Shown here piece after piece: positions 1-12,100 of a DNA stretch of 64,000 nucleotides. Under the pieces are notes generated by a model. The model searched no databases and was not told the DNA's origin. It was given only the letters and a program-made list of their open reading frames with translations. Position 1 is the stretch's first letter. Each line of letters starts with the position of its first letter. A program made the position numbers and the translations under genes. This DNA comes from Branchipolynoe longqiensis (taxonomy: Eukaryota > Annelida > Polychaeta > Phyllodocida > Polynoidae), in NCBI GenBank assembly GCA_030323885.1, contig CM059193.1, positions 93,364,852 to 93,428,851 on the forward strand, written 5' to 3'.

Positions 1-8
1 AAGTAAGG
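1..8 (+). other. SNRNP70: Possible 5' splice site of the preceding SNRNP70 exon
   Basis: The window opens with AA followed by GTAAGG, which fits a 5' splice site. The next exon at 6081 begins in phase 0 and human U1-70K has an exon boundary at the equivalent place after a Lys, so AA could be the end of an AAA or GAA codon. Only two exonic bases would be present, so this stays a guess. Confidence 0.3.
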
Positions 9-218
9 CAAGCCGATCACAGAGAGACCTGTTCAAACTGAGTTCATGACCATTTTTTGTTGTTGGTCAAAATGTTATTGATGTGATTGTGTTCGGTGTT
101 GTCTGTGGTGCCCTGATTGTCTATGGGTTGAGGTCAATGTCGACAAAAAGGAATTAGAGTAGCGAACCAAGAGCAGAACTGCGGTAACAAGTCTGGTGCC
201 CCCGCCCCTTGTAATACA

Positions 219-495
219 CACAGATATACTGCAATGCCATATGATTTTAAAATTGATACATGTTGCTTCCTAGCCAGGCGCTCGGCTTTATTAGACTAGG
301 GCACAAACTGGTTGGCTCAGTGTCAGGATAATATGACTGAGTGCGATATCAGGTCACGGTAATGGTGGCCTGATCTTCCAGTTGGGCAGAACTATAAAGT
401 TGCCAGGAGTGCGCACTGTCACAAGTCGGTGCCTGTCCTGATATGACCTTAGATGTTGCCAGGACGGCAACGAACCAACTGCAACGCCAAGTCCT
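219..495 (+). repeat. SINE-1 body and 3' end
   Basis: Matches the body shared by more than 30 copies in this window: TTGCTTCCTAGCCAGGCGCT, then TCAGTGTCAGGATAAT, GGGCAGCACTATAAAG, and the 3' end TGATATGACCTTAGATGTTG CCAGGACG followed by an AAC-rich tail. The tRNA-like head is missing. Confidence 0.85.
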
Positions 496-554
496 ACACT
501 ATACGGCATCTAAGACTGCAACACCGGGATGTTTACTCTAGGCCCTTCAGTGTG

Positions 555-777
555 TAGGCCCTAATGCCACAGCACCATCAGCATATACTAATACATGGTG
601 CAGATGCCGCAGCACCATCAGCGTATACTACGTGGTTCAAATGCTCAGCACAATCAGCATATACCAATATAGACCCGGCTTCTGGGAATTTTCCGATATT
701 CCCTGACAATGCTAAGCCGATGGCAGAATATCTTCTTTTCCGCTTCTTTTTTTTTGCGGAAACCATTTTCATCCCTG
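555..777 (+). mobile_element. hAT-like MITE, 3' part (AGGGATGAAA family)
   Basis: Contains two units of CAGCACCATCAGC(G)TATACTA and the shared end GACTTC...CCCTGACAATGCTAAGCC, closing in TTTCATCCCTG. The left terminus seen in other copies (CAGGGATGAAAGATCTCCGC) is absent. Confidence 0.6.
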
Positions 778-1054
778 ATTTAGATTTAATCCAACTTAGA
801 TACTGATGCACTTATTAAGTATTTGTTTCTTCATAGAAAGGAATATGAGTAAATTTGATAGAACCTGTTACAGGTGAATCCTATTGGGTCAAAGCTTTGA
901 CAAGCATGCCTACATTTTGCATGTTTACACTTTTCAAATAGTCATTTTAAAGCAATATTGTTTGAAACTAAAATACAGTGTATATAGATCATCCTGAAAT
1001 ATTTATCTCAGAAATGATAGCAGCTCAAAACCATCAAGTTATGCAATATTAATG
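778..1054 (+). mobile_element. TTAA-ended MITE-A, 3' part
   Basis: Joined directly to the preceding MITE. It shares ACTGATGCACTTATTAAG, AACCTGTTAC, TTTATCTCAGAAATGA and the end AACCATCAAGTTATGCAATATTAA with other copies, so it lacks only the left end. Confidence 0.6.
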
Positions 1055-1357
1055 TGGCGGAACTCTCAGCTTTGTATTCAACAATGAAAACACCGAATTC
1101 ACTTGGATATATGATAATTAGAACTTGGTTGTCATGGAGAGTGTTGTTACACCCTGGAAATGTTACATCCTGTTGTTTTCTTGTGCGCTACAATTTTTTT
1201 CTTCAAATTTAATTAATTACAAAAAATTGTTTTGAATTTTGAAGCTGGTTTTTGTGATGCAAATCGCACTCAGTGTGCTGCGGTCACTGCCAAGTACCCA
1301 TGCAGTGTTTGACGTTAACCGCCATCAAGACCCCGTCATCGACAACATGCATGGCTT

Positions 1358-1677
1358 GATGCGGTGGCCGAATCAGTAGAGCGCAGGCTTCCCACGCGGA
1401 ATGTCGGGAATTTGAAATCCAGTCGCGTTAAATCAATGACGTACACAATTTATCCTTGTCGCTACCTAGCCTGGCGCTCGACATTAATAGGATAGAACAC
1501 ACTTGTTAGCTCAGTATCAGGATAATGTGACTGAGTGGGATATCAGGTCATGGCCTCCCAGTGGGACAGCACTATAACATCGCCGTGAGTGTGCACTGTC
1601 ACTAGTCGATATCTGTTCTGATATGACTGTAGATGTTGTCAGGACGTAAAACTCCAACGCCAACCAACTCTAACCCC
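1358..1677 (+). repeat. SINE-1, full length, GCGGTGGCCGAA head
   Basis: tRNA-like head with A-box-like GGTGGCCGAATCAGTAGAGC and degenerate B box, then the common body and the 3' end GTAGATGTTGTCAGGACGTA with a CCAAC tail. Confidence 0.85.
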
Positions 1678-1787
1678 CCTTCCACCCCACCCCCTCCCCC
1701 ACACTCACAAGCGATGACAATTATCAGGTATACCTAGCAGTTTTCATGTGCTTTTGCAATTCGTTTTGTTTAAAAGTATGTATATAT

Positions 1788-1855
1788 ATTTTGGTACCTG
1801 TCTTGATATGACCATAAATGTTGCTAGGATGTAAAACCTAACAAACAACACACAT
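1788..1855 (+). repeat. SINE-1 3' end fragment
   Basis: Only the last 60 bp, ACCTGTCTTGATATGACC to AACAAACAACAC. Head and body are missing. Confidence 0.7.
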
Positions 1856-2052
1856 ACGGGCTAAGCTGTGGGTTGTTTTGATGTTTGTGTCATCTGTCAT
1901 CAGAAATTTGTCTGTTTGACATTATATTTTCTATTTCACTGACATTCATCTGGTGTCACGTGGTTACATAAAATAAGCGAGCCTTATAATGAGGAGCTTC
2001 AACTAGCTTGACCGCCTGCTGTCACTGTTGGTTTACAACGAAGCAACGCTTG

Positions 2053-2425
2053 ATTAAAGCTGCATAGTCTGATGAAAGAATCAAATTCTCGAACCGAAAA
2101 CACTTACCCAGATTTGGTCCTACATTAGATATGGGCGTAATTATTAAGTATTTATTGCTAGAAGAGAATAATACTAAGTCAATTTATTAAAAGCTGTTAC
2201 ATATTAAAAAAAAATAACACCTTTTAATAAATTGACCTATTGTTGAAGCTTGTGTTTTGACGTATTCCAAAATTAATTTGTCATGTTTACATTTCAAATG
2301 GCTCCACAAAGTTAACCATTAAAAATCGGTAACTTCAAACTGTTATACAGGTAAACTATAATTATCAACCTATTATATTTATCTCAAAATATGTGAGAAA
2401 ATCAAAACCACGGCTAGACCGAACG
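2053..2425 (+). mobile_element. TTAA-ended MITE-A
   Basis: Starts TTAAAGCTGCATAGTCTGATG and carries the conserved interior (TACATTAGATATGG, CATGTTTACATTTCAAA, TATTTATCTCAAAATATG). The right end is diverged. Confidence 0.65.
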
Positions 2426-2459
2426 TAGAATGAAATCAGGCACGATTGAAGTCTGGACC

Positions 2460-2518
2460 CAGACTATACCCGTCCTGATATGACCTTAGATGTTGCTAGG
2501 ACGTAAAACACCAACCTA
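2460..2518 (+). repeat. SINE-1 3' end fragment
   Basis: CCGTCCTGATATGACCTTAG with the GTTGCTAGGACGTAAAAC end, followed by a GGCTA short tandem tract. Confidence 0.7.
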
Positions 2519-2903
2519 GGCTAGGCTAGGCTAGGCAAGGCAAGGTATGGTATGGCATGGCAAGGCTAGACCCTGGTGCCCACATATAGTTAGTCTTATT
2601 CCCGCCCCCCTCTTGTTTTGTATACAAATATTCCAGGTTCGACCGTTGACTTATTTAAATAGCTAATGGCGAATATGATGAATTCTAAAATCACGGAGCT
2701 AAGAGTGCACATGCATGGAAGCAGGACGTGTTATGCGGACACAGGTGGAAATGGGGAATGAATATAGGCGCATGAGCAGGATTCCATATGTTCGTTGACT
2801 GCGGTTTTTCAAATTGATATGTGTGTGGTAAATTGAATCGCTCCATGTAGTCACCAGAGCAACATCTGAACACAAAATCGCATACCGCTTCCATCTATAT
2901 TAG

Positions 2904-3231
2904 GGATGAAACGATCTTCTGGTTTTTGGAGTTTTCCGCCATTTTTGATATTCACCAATTAACGTTCCCAAAATGTCAATATATTTAACGGCAGTCAGTT
3001 GGTCCAAATCAAGGTCTTATATATAACCTAACTGTTGCTAGAACACAGAACCCAAACAATTTGGTATGGGCGATAATACAGTCACAACCTGACTTTCGGC
3101 GTATATTCTTTTTGCGATTCCCTGACTGCTAATCCTGGACATTCACAGTTGGTTCTGCTGGAACCCTCTAGGTGGTGCCAGTCTTGGCCTGATTTCCGCG
3201 TTTTTTGCCGGATACCACTTTCATCCCTGGT
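2904..3231 (+). mobile_element. hAT-like MITE (AGGGATGAAA family, CTAGGTGG subtype)
   Basis: Left end AGGGATGAAACGATCT and right end CCACTTTCATCCCTGG are inverted copies of each other (AGGGATGAAA). The interior resembles the copy at 52222-52578, including TATATAACC..TGTTGCTAGAACA and GGTTCTGCTGGAACCCTCTA. Confidence 0.65.
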
Positions 3232-3423
3232 ACATGGAATTTTAGTCTAGTATTACCTATATTTTCTCATCGTTAGTACGGTCCGTCTTATGTCAAAGAG
3301 CAGATTAACTTGCTGTGTCGTGGTGTACCAGCCCCCCCCCCCCCCATACACACACACCCTACCGTGTAAGCTGTAGCTGGGACATTGGGACCGACGTGCT
3401 AGGACACAACCTCAATCCTTCCT

Positions 3424-3762
3424 CAGGGACAAACCAGATGAGATGGCCAAATGAGTTGAGCGTCTGTCACCCATTGTGGTAGATCGTGTGATTCAAACCC
3501 TGGTCGAGTCAAACCAATGACTTAAGAATTAATACTTGTTGCTTCCTAGCCAGGCGCTCGGAATTATTAGGATAGGGCAATGACTGGTTAGCTCAGTGTG
3601 AATATCAGGTCATGGTGCTGACGGCCTGGTCTCCCAGTAGGGCAGCACTGTAAAGTCGCCATGAGTGTGCAGTCACAAGTTGGTACCTGTCCTGATATGA
3701 CCTTAAATGTTGCCACAACGTAAAAATCCAAGAAACAACCAACCATCAACCAACCAGCCAAT
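3424..3762 (+). repeat. SINE-1, full length, GATGGCCAAATGAG head
   Basis: tRNA-like head with box A GGCCAAATGAGTTGAGCG and box B TGATTCAAACCCTGG, common body, 3' end GTTGCCACAACGTAAAA and ACCAACC tail. Confidence 0.85.
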
Positions 3763-3776
3763 ACAATTTCTCTAAG

Positions 3777-3897
3777 CTTAGCCATTTAAAGTAAAAGTTA
3801 CATCAAACGTAAGGTAGATTATAACATCAATCTAATATATTTATCTCAGTAAAATGGAAGAAACTCAATACCATCGGACTATGCAACTTTAAATAGG
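3777..3897 (+). mobile_element. TTAA-ended MITE-A, 3' fragment
   Basis: Ends ACCATCGGACTATGCAACTTTAA, the intact right terminus of the family. Only the last 120 bp remain. Confidence 0.6.
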
Positions 3898-3965
3898 GAC
3901 ACAGCCTAAATGGTTTTAAAAGACTAATTGTTAATTGCAAAGTATTTGGTTGTCACTAGCTGTGG

Positions 3966-5357
3966 ATCCGGTGACAGTCCCACATTGCCGTGAGTCGTGA
4001 TGGCTGCGTCATGGTGGTGCTCACAAACCAGTTGTTCTGTCAGATCTGGTGACAGTCCCACATTGCCGTGAGGCGTAATGGCTGCATCATGTTGGTGCTC
4101 ACAAACCAGTTGTTATGTCAGATCCGGTGACAGTCCCACATTGCCGTGAGGCGTAATGGCTGCATCATTGTGGTGCTCACAAACCAGTTGTTCTGTCAGA
4201 TCTGGTGACAGTCCCACATTGCCGTGAGGCGTAATGGCTGCATCATGTTGGTGCTCACAAACCAGTTGTTATGTCAGATCCGGTGACAGTCCCACATTAC
4301 TGTGAGGCGTAATGGCTGCATCATGGTGGTGCTCACAAACCAGTTGTTCTGTCAGATCTGGTGACAGTCCCACATTGCCGTGAGGCGTAATGGCTGCATC
4401 ATTGTGGTGCTCACAAACCAGTTGTTATGTCAGATCTGGTGACAGTCCCACATTACTGTGAGGCGTGATGGCTGCATCATGGTGGTGCTCACAAACCAGT
4501 TGTTATGTCAGATCCGGTGACAGTCCCACATTGCCGTGAGGCGTAATGGCTGCATCATTGTGGTGCTCACAAACCAGTTGTTATGTCAGATCCGGTGACA
4601 GTCCCACATTGCTGTGAGGCGTAATGGCTGTATCATGGTGATGCTCACAAACCAGTTGTTCTGTCAGATCTGGTGACAGTCCCACATTGCCGTGAGGCGT
4701 AATAGCTGCGTCATGGTGGTGCTCACAAACCAGTTGTTCTGTCAGATCTGGTGACAGTCCCACATTGCCGTGAGGCGTAATGGCTGCATCATTGTGGTGC
4801 TCACAAACCAGTTGTTATGTCAGATCCGGTGACAGTCCCACATTGCCGTGAGGCGTAATGGCTGCGTCATGGTGGTGCTCACAAACCAGTTGTTATGTCA
4901 GATCCGGTGACAGTCCCACATTGCTGTGAGGCGTAATGGCTGCGTCATGGTGGTGCTCACAAACCAGTTGTTCTGTCAGATCTGGTGACAGTCCCACATT
5001 GCCGTGAGGCGTGATGGCTGCATCATGTTGGTGCTCACAAACCAGTTGTTATGTCAGATCTGGTGACAGTCCCACATTACTGTGAGGCGTGATGGCTGCG
5101 TCATGGTGGTGCTCACAAACCAGTTGTTATGTCAGATCCGGTGACAGTCCCACTTTGCCGTGAGGCGTGATGGCTGCGTCATGGTGGTGCTCACAAACCA
5201 GTTGTTCTGTCAGATCTGGTGACAGTCCCACATTGCCGTGAGGCGTAATGGCTGCATCATGGTGGTGCTCACAAACCAGTTGTTATGTCAGATCCGGTGA
5301 CAGTTCCACATTGCTGTGAGGCGTCATGGTGGTGCTCACAAACCAGTTGTTCTGTCA
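3966..5357. repeat. 78-bp tandem array, about 18 copies
   Basis: Unit GGTGACAGTCCCACATTGCC plus GTGAGGCGTAATGGCTGCRT CATGGTGGTGCTCACAAACCAGTTGTT-TGTCAGAT-C. Consecutive units start at 3970, 4048 and 4126, so the period is 78 bp. Two unit types, ending TTCTGTCAGATCTGG and TTATGTCAGATCCGG, recur through the array, which suggests a dimeric higher-order structure. The last unit is truncated and a MITE follows directly. Confidence 0.95.
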
Positions 5358-5370
5358 GTCTGTCTTGTAA

Positions 5371-6037
5371 TTTAAGCTGCATAGTCTGACGAAACACCAA
5401 ATTTTCAAAATCAAAACAATTGTTTAGATTTGATTCTACATCCTTCCCTTGAAGAAGATTTGAAGATTTATACTGCCTATCATGGATAAGTCTTGAGTTT
5501 TTACAATTAGACAGTTTGTCGATAGAAAGCTCGAGCCTACACTTTTACAGAGCAAAGGGATTTTTAACCTCTCACACCACATAGACATGGTATGAGAGCA
5601 ACTGGCCTTTGATGACACTGTAAGTTATACGCAGCGGTGGAAATCCAAATGGGCAGAGGTGGGGGCACAGGGAATCAAACCACTGACCTTCAGATTGGCA
5701 GTCCTACCTAGAAAAAAGTCAGACACTCTAACCACTCCGCCACAGAGAACACCACTAATGGCACTATACAGATACACTTCTTATGGATTTCTTGCCATAT
5801 AGAAGGGAATACTGAGCCAATTTAATAGAACCTGTTACTGCTGAAGTCGCCGGTGTCAGAGTTTTGACGTGGTTGTCAAAACTAATTTGACATATTTACA
5901 CTTCAAATATTTCAAAAGTTAGCCATTTAAAATACAGTTAATTCAAACTAAACAAAGGTAAATCATAACGATCAATTCAATATATTTATCTCAGAAAAAT
6001 GACAGAAACTCAAAACCATCGAACTATGCAACTTGAA
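5371..6037 (+). mobile_element. TTAA-ended MITE-A split by SINE-2
   Basis: Left part 5371-5450 (TTTAAGCTGCATAGTCTGAC) and right part about 5755-6037 (ending CATCGAACTATGCAACTTGAA) are the two halves of one MITE interrupted by the reverse SINE-2 at 5461-5754. It ends 44 bp before exon A. Confidence 0.75.
5461..5754 (-). repeat. SINE-2, full length, reverse
   Basis: Read on the minus strand: TCTCTGTGGCGGAGTGGTTA (box A), a Leu/Ser-like tRNA head, box B TGGTTTGATTCC, then a body ending GATAGGCAGTATAAATCTTC. At least five copies occur in the window. Confidence 0.85.
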
Positions 6038-6080
6038 TGAATTCGCTGTGTGCTAAAATTGGCACCCTGTTTCTTTTCAG

Positions 6081-6135
6081 AGGAGAGAGCGTGCTGAACA
6101 GGTGGCCTACAAACTGGAGCAAGACCTCGCCCTGT
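6081..6135 (+). CDS. SNRNP70: SNRNP70 exon A: N-terminal helix before the RRM
   Basis: Acceptor TTCTTTTCAG, donor GTAAGTAT. It encodes [18 protein letters not shown] plus the first base of a Trp codon (T, then GG in the next exon). Length and phase equal the human exon that encodes RREKIERRQQEVETELKM-W. It is the charged helical stretch that leads into the RRM. A nested MITE/SINE composite ends 44 bp upstream and a SINE-1 fragment starts about 20 bp downstream, so the exon sits between mobile elements. Confidence 0.95.
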
Positions 6136-9100
6136 GTAAGTATAGGCCCTTATTTATCTACTCTGACCCGCCCAGCGCCACCCGGCCGAGTCAAATCAAG
6201 CGCTTAACAAACTGCTACTTGTTGCTACCTAGCCTGGTCTCACAGTGGGGCAGCACTATAAGGTCACCATCAGTGCACAGTCTCAGGTCAATACCTGTTC
6301 TGATGTGACCTTAGATGTTGCCAGGACATAAAACCCCAACACACCAAGACCAACTACTCTATCCCTCCCCACTCACATATGATGGCAATTAAGATTTTGT
6401 TTTGTTTGTTTGTTGATTTACATCCTAGCAACATCTAAGGTCATATCAGGACGGGTACCGACTTGTGACAGTGTGCACTCATGGTGACTTTATTATAGTG
6501 ATGTCCCAATGGGAAACCAGGCCACCGGCACCATGACCTGGTATCCCACTCAGTCACATTATCCTGACACTGAGCACACCAGTCCTTGCCCTATACTAAT
6601 AATGCTGAGCGCCTGGCTGAGCACACCAGTCCTTGCCCTATACTAATAATGCTGAGCGCCTGGCTAGGAAGCGACAAGTATCAATTTGTATGTCATTGGG
6701 TTGACTCGACCAGGGTTCGAACCCACGATCTACCAGCACGGGAGACGGACGCTCTAACTCATTCGGCCATCCCGTCTGGTGGCAATTAAGAAGTATATAT
6801 CCAATTGTTTTCACATGGGTTTGCAGTTGATTTTGTAGCTGAATCGGTAGAGCACAAGCTGCCCTTTCGGATGGTCGGGAGTTCGAATCCTGACAGTGAA
6901 GCCAGTGATTTAGAAAAGTGATGCTTATCACTACCTAGCTCGGCAACCATTACGATTTCTGCGGAATCATTACGATTTTCTGCCTTTCATTATGCCATTG
7001 AGCCGGTATTCTGAAATATTACGGAAAACCCATGACCTTGGATATTGCTCAGACGTAAAACTCCAACAACTAACCAACAGAGTGTGTTGCACAGCAAGCT
7101 GCTGCGACTCACAACATTTTTCCCCACTGAAATCAGAGTGCGGGTTGGTGATGGAAATCGTCCATGTAAACTACAGTAAAACCTCTCTAAATCGACTGAC
7201 CTTGGGACTGACTTTAAGTGGTCCATTTAGGGAGGTGGTGGGTTTAGGGAGTTACAATATGGTTACAATGGTATTATTGGGGCCCAAATAAAGCAATCAA
7301 TATAGGGGAGTGGTCGATCTGTGGAGGTGGTCGGTTAGGGAGGTTTAACTGTGTATATACATTTATAATATATATGTGTGTGTAATATATATATATGTGT
7401 GTGTGTGTATAATATATACACATATGAGACTGTCTCAAAAGGTGCTAAGCAATATGGGACAAAACTTTGTCCATTGTAATGATCAACATACTATCTGTTT
7501 ATGCATTTGCTCAGGATAAACTGATCTGTTTTTTACATGGCGTTTCATAATTCCAATAGAATACATATTGCTTTGAAGCAAATGTCCTTGTGTTTTCAGT
7601 GTAACCGTTTCTGTGCTGTTTTGTGTCAATCGTTACAATGGACAAAAAAGAGAAGAGTTATCACCTTTTGAGACAGGCTCATTATATACATATGCAAGTG
7701 CCTAAATGCTTATTTACGTGCCGTTGAGGGTGTTTTACAAAAACACACACAGAAACAGAAACTTGAGGACTAGAGCAGGCCTCAAACCCACACTTCTGCC
7801 ATCCTGACGTAAAACAACAAACAAACAATGCTGCCGTTGCTGGCTGGCATGTCTATTAATAGAAGTCGCACCGACTGTCTGGCATCATATCGGGTGGGCG
7901 AACTGTTAGTAAAGTGGTGCCATGTGATAAGGGGTGCAGTGTTGCTACTCTCACCCAGCCTCCGGGGCAGATTGTGTCAGGTGAATTCTGATAACATGTT
8001 TTATGCTTTTAGATTCTAAGGAACAGTGTCAGGGACTGCCTTCTGAACGCCTTCCCCGCCCTCCCACCCCCACAATCCCAGCCCTTTCCTTGTGGATGTG
8101 GGGGTTGGGGGTGGGGGTAGCTTAGTTATTTATAGTTCATAATCCGATGATTTTGAGTTGTTGCCTTATGTTCTATTTAAATATATTATGTTGACCATTT
8201 TTATACTTTTGTTTGATTTAAAGTAACTTTTAATTTAAAAGGTTAACTCTGTGGAAGTGAAAATATGCAAATTAATGACATGCCTGACATTCTTTGTTTA
8301 CGCATTTTTTAGCACTGTAGTACAGGACCACGCAACTTCCTAGCAACATTTAAGCTTATATCAGGACAGCTACCGACTTGTGACAGCGCACACTCATGGT
8401 GACTTTATAGTGCTGCCCCACTGGGAGACCAGGTCACCAGCACCATGACCTGATATCCCACTCAGTCACATTACCACAACACTGAGCCAACAAGTCCTAG
8501 CCCTATCCTAACAATGCTGAGCGCCTGGCTAGGAAGCGACAAGTATCAATTTTTAAGTCCTTATTGGTTTGACTCGACCAGGGTTTGAATCCCATGATCT
8601 ACCAAAACGGAAGACGGACGCTCAACTCATTCGGCCATCCCGTCCGGTTTTTAAAAACTGTGATGCTGGTCTGTTTGTGAGTAGGTCGTTGGTGGGTGTT
8701 TGAGTAGCACCATATGGTCCTCCCACACATCATATGTCTATAATGAGTGTGGGTGGGTGTGGTCGGGGGGAGGGGCTGCTGACCTGCATGTGCATTGTAT
8801 ACCTTGTTCACTATGCGATGTATGGCGAGTGACTGCCCCGGGTGTGCTGGGATGATGATATTATGTACATTATATCGATATCTGTATATTATTTAGATAG
8901 TGTATAGATTATATATTATATAGATATAACATATCTGCATGTAATCTATTTAGATATTATATAGATTATAACGATGCCGGTATCTTATATACAAGCTATA
9001 TATATATTTTTTAAATAGATCTATATTATATCGGTAAAGCTAAAAAAAACAAAAAAAACTTTGAAGAGAATGGCAAGTGACGGTGGCGCCAAGAGTCCCG

Positions 9101-12100
9101 CACCAAATCGTATGGTATTATTATAGAGCAGATAATAAATAATAAAAACATGCAGTGCCGCTAATTTATATATATATAATTCTTATATTAGACATAATCT
9201 GTTTAGATATTATATAGATTATATCGATATCAGTATATTATATACAAGCTATATCAATTACTTAGATATAGATCTATATACTATCTATATTTATCCTACA
9301 TATGTTATATATACTATATAATCTCTATTTAGATATTATATATCTTATATCGATGTCTATATTATATACAAGCTATGTAAATTATATATAATCTATATCT
9401 ATCCTTGTAATATCTCTCCTACATATGTTTTATATACTATATGATCTCTATTTAGATATTATATAGCCTACATCGATATCTGTATATTATATTATATATA
9501 ATTTATTTAGAACTTTCTGTACTCCCTTGTATACCGCCCAGATTTGGTGGAACTATAGAATGTATAGCATTAGAAAACTGAATGTAGCATATAATGACAT
9601 TATGAGGTTATTACTCTGCCTACCTAGGTATCACAGTGCTAGTCAGCTGTTTGCCAATATTGATGTGTCAGCCTTCCAGGCTGTTATCAGGAATCTAATA
9701 TTCAAATTTATTACTAGTCAGAAAATGTTATAATACAGGGACTTGTAAAAATAGAAGAGAGTGATCTCGGATTTACATCTGCCATATGGAGGCATTGGTA
9801 CAAACTACTGTATGTAGACCAACATTTTGATATAGTATGGTAGTATTCATACTATTACTTATATCCTATTCACGTTAATTTTCATATCTACCTACTATGG
9901 ACCAAATTATGTAACTACCATAGTCCTGAGGCTGAAATAAAGAATTGAATTGAATAGTATATAGATTATATATTATCTCGATAACTGTATATTATCTCGA
10001 TATCTGTATAACTGGTTTGCTCAGTGTCAGGATAATGTGACTGCATGGGATATCAGGTCATGGTGCGGGCAGCCTGGTCTCCCAGTGTGGCAGCACTATA
10101 AAGTCGCGATGAGTGCGCACTGTCCCAAGCCGGTAGTTGTCCTGATGACCATAGATGTTGCTAGGACGTCAAACAACAACAAACAAACAACAATATGTGT
10201 ATATTATATACAAGCTATGGAGTAGTTCTAGTGCGTGCTTGCTGTTTGCTTAGTGTATGAGGCAGGGCATTGATCCCCTCATCCCCAGTGTGGTGGTGAC
10301 AGTTGATGCATATGCCACATCCCGGCATGCACTGCGTGGTGCATACATGTACCATGGTAACTGGGCGTGATGGCCGCCCTATGTTGAATGACAATTTGTT
10401 GAAAACCATGTCTGCCTGTCAGTGCTTTATGTTTCTGCAACAATAGCGGTAGGTTATGATGTCACTGAAATAATGTGTATTCCTGGTTGCTAATGTGTTT
10501 GTATATTACGGAGGGATGAATGATCTCTGCCATTCGCAGATTGATTAGTCCAAATCCCGTTCTTATATAACCTTAGATATTGCTAGAGCATGAAACCCAA
10601 ACAAGAAAATTAGGTATGGACGATAGATAATACAGTCACAACAAGAGGTGTTGACTTCCGGCATTTTTCAGTGCGAATCATATGGTGGGCGGGGGAATCT
10701 GCGTTTTCGCGGAAATTCACTGTCGACACCAAGGTTTCCGCGGTTTTTTTTGTTGGTTACCACTTTCATACCTGATTACGTCACGATATTGGAAGTATAT
10801 ATAGCATGCAGGTGTGGTCCACTACTCCCTCCACCACTCTCCATACCCACCCTCCAACAGACAATATCAACCAATTAATCATGTTCCCAATTCAACACAA
10901 TGTGGGGGGAAGGGACCTGGTGAAGTGTGCCTTGATAATTTCCCATTCTTATAGCCACAGCCAAAACGTGTGCATTTCCGCAGTAATCCTTCATGGGTTG
11001 TGTGGTGGGATTCGCATGCAACCTCTGTAGTTTGTGGCAGGCTTAGCGTGAAAGCTGAGTAGTGTGTGCCTGGCTTGATGTGAAAGCTGAGTAGTGTGTG
11101 CCTGGCTTGACGTGAAAGCTGAGTAGTGTGTGGCCAGCTTGGCGTGAAAGGCATGTACTGTGCAGCCGGCTTGACCTGAAAGTTGTGTAGTGTGCAGCTG
11201 GCTTGACCTGAAAGCTGTTGAGTGTGCAGCTGGCTTAACATGGAAGCTGTGTACTCTGCGGCCAGCTTGACCTGAAAGCTGTGTAGTATGTGGCCAGCTT
11301 GTCGTGAAAACCATGTACTGTGCGGCCAGCTTAACGTGAAAGCTGTGTACTGTGCGGCCAGCTTGACGTGAAAGCTGTGTAGTGTGCGGCCAGCTTGCCA
11401 TGAAAGCTGTGTACTGTGCGGCCAGCTTAATGTGAAAGCTATGACTGTGCGGCCAGCTTAACATGAAAGCTGTGTGCTGTGTACTGTGTGGCCAGCTTAA
11501 CATGAAAATTGTGTACTGTGCGGCCGGCTTGATGTGAAAGCTGTGTACAGTACGGTCGGCTTGATATGAAAATTGTATAGTGTGTGGCTGGCTTGACGTG
11601 AAAGCTGTGTACTGTACGGCCGGCTTGACGTGAAAGCTGTGTACTGTATGGCTGGCTTGATGTGAAAGTTGTATAGTATGCAGCTGGCTTGACATGAAAG
11701 CTGTGTACTGTATGGCCGCCTTGACGTGAAAGCTGTGTACTGTACGGCCGGCTTGACGTGAAAGTTGTGTAGTGTGCGGCTGGCTTGGTGCGCGTGAGTG
11801 AAGCACCGCCTGATAGGGGTTGCCGGGAGGTGCCTGCCTGGGTTGGGTCAGGGGGTGATGGAAGGTGAAGGAGGGTTGAGTAAAGTACATCTGGTGCTGT
11901 GTACTGAGCATAGTATGTAGGTTACATAGGTATGTTTTACTGCGGCCCGGTGTGGTGGTTTCAGCGTGTTCCCGTGCTCAGAGGTGTCCCGTTGCTTCTG
12001 CGCATGCGCGGATTTCGCATCAACTCGGGTCACCTGAGCCACTTATTGGCGCATGCGCACATCCTACAAACTCGGGTCGAATAATCGAATACGCTTCTCC

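Larger units (their letters stand above)
1..6080 (+). other. SNRNP70 upstream intron (partial)
   Basis: Non-coding sequence made mostly of repeats: SINE-1 copies, a hAT-like MITE, TTAA-ended MITE copies and the 78-bp tandem array. Positions 1-218, 1060-1355, 1680-1785, 1860-2050, 2520-2900 and 3235-3420 show no gene. They hold only simple tracts such as short GGCTA repeats near 2515-2570 and poly-C at 3331-3346. The intron ends TTTCTTTTCAG at 6080. Confidence 0.8.

Noticed and set aside
3966..5357. Evenly spaced direct repeats that could be mistaken for a CRISPR array
   Set aside because: Units are contiguous and homologous over their full length, with no unique spacers, in an intron of an animal gene.
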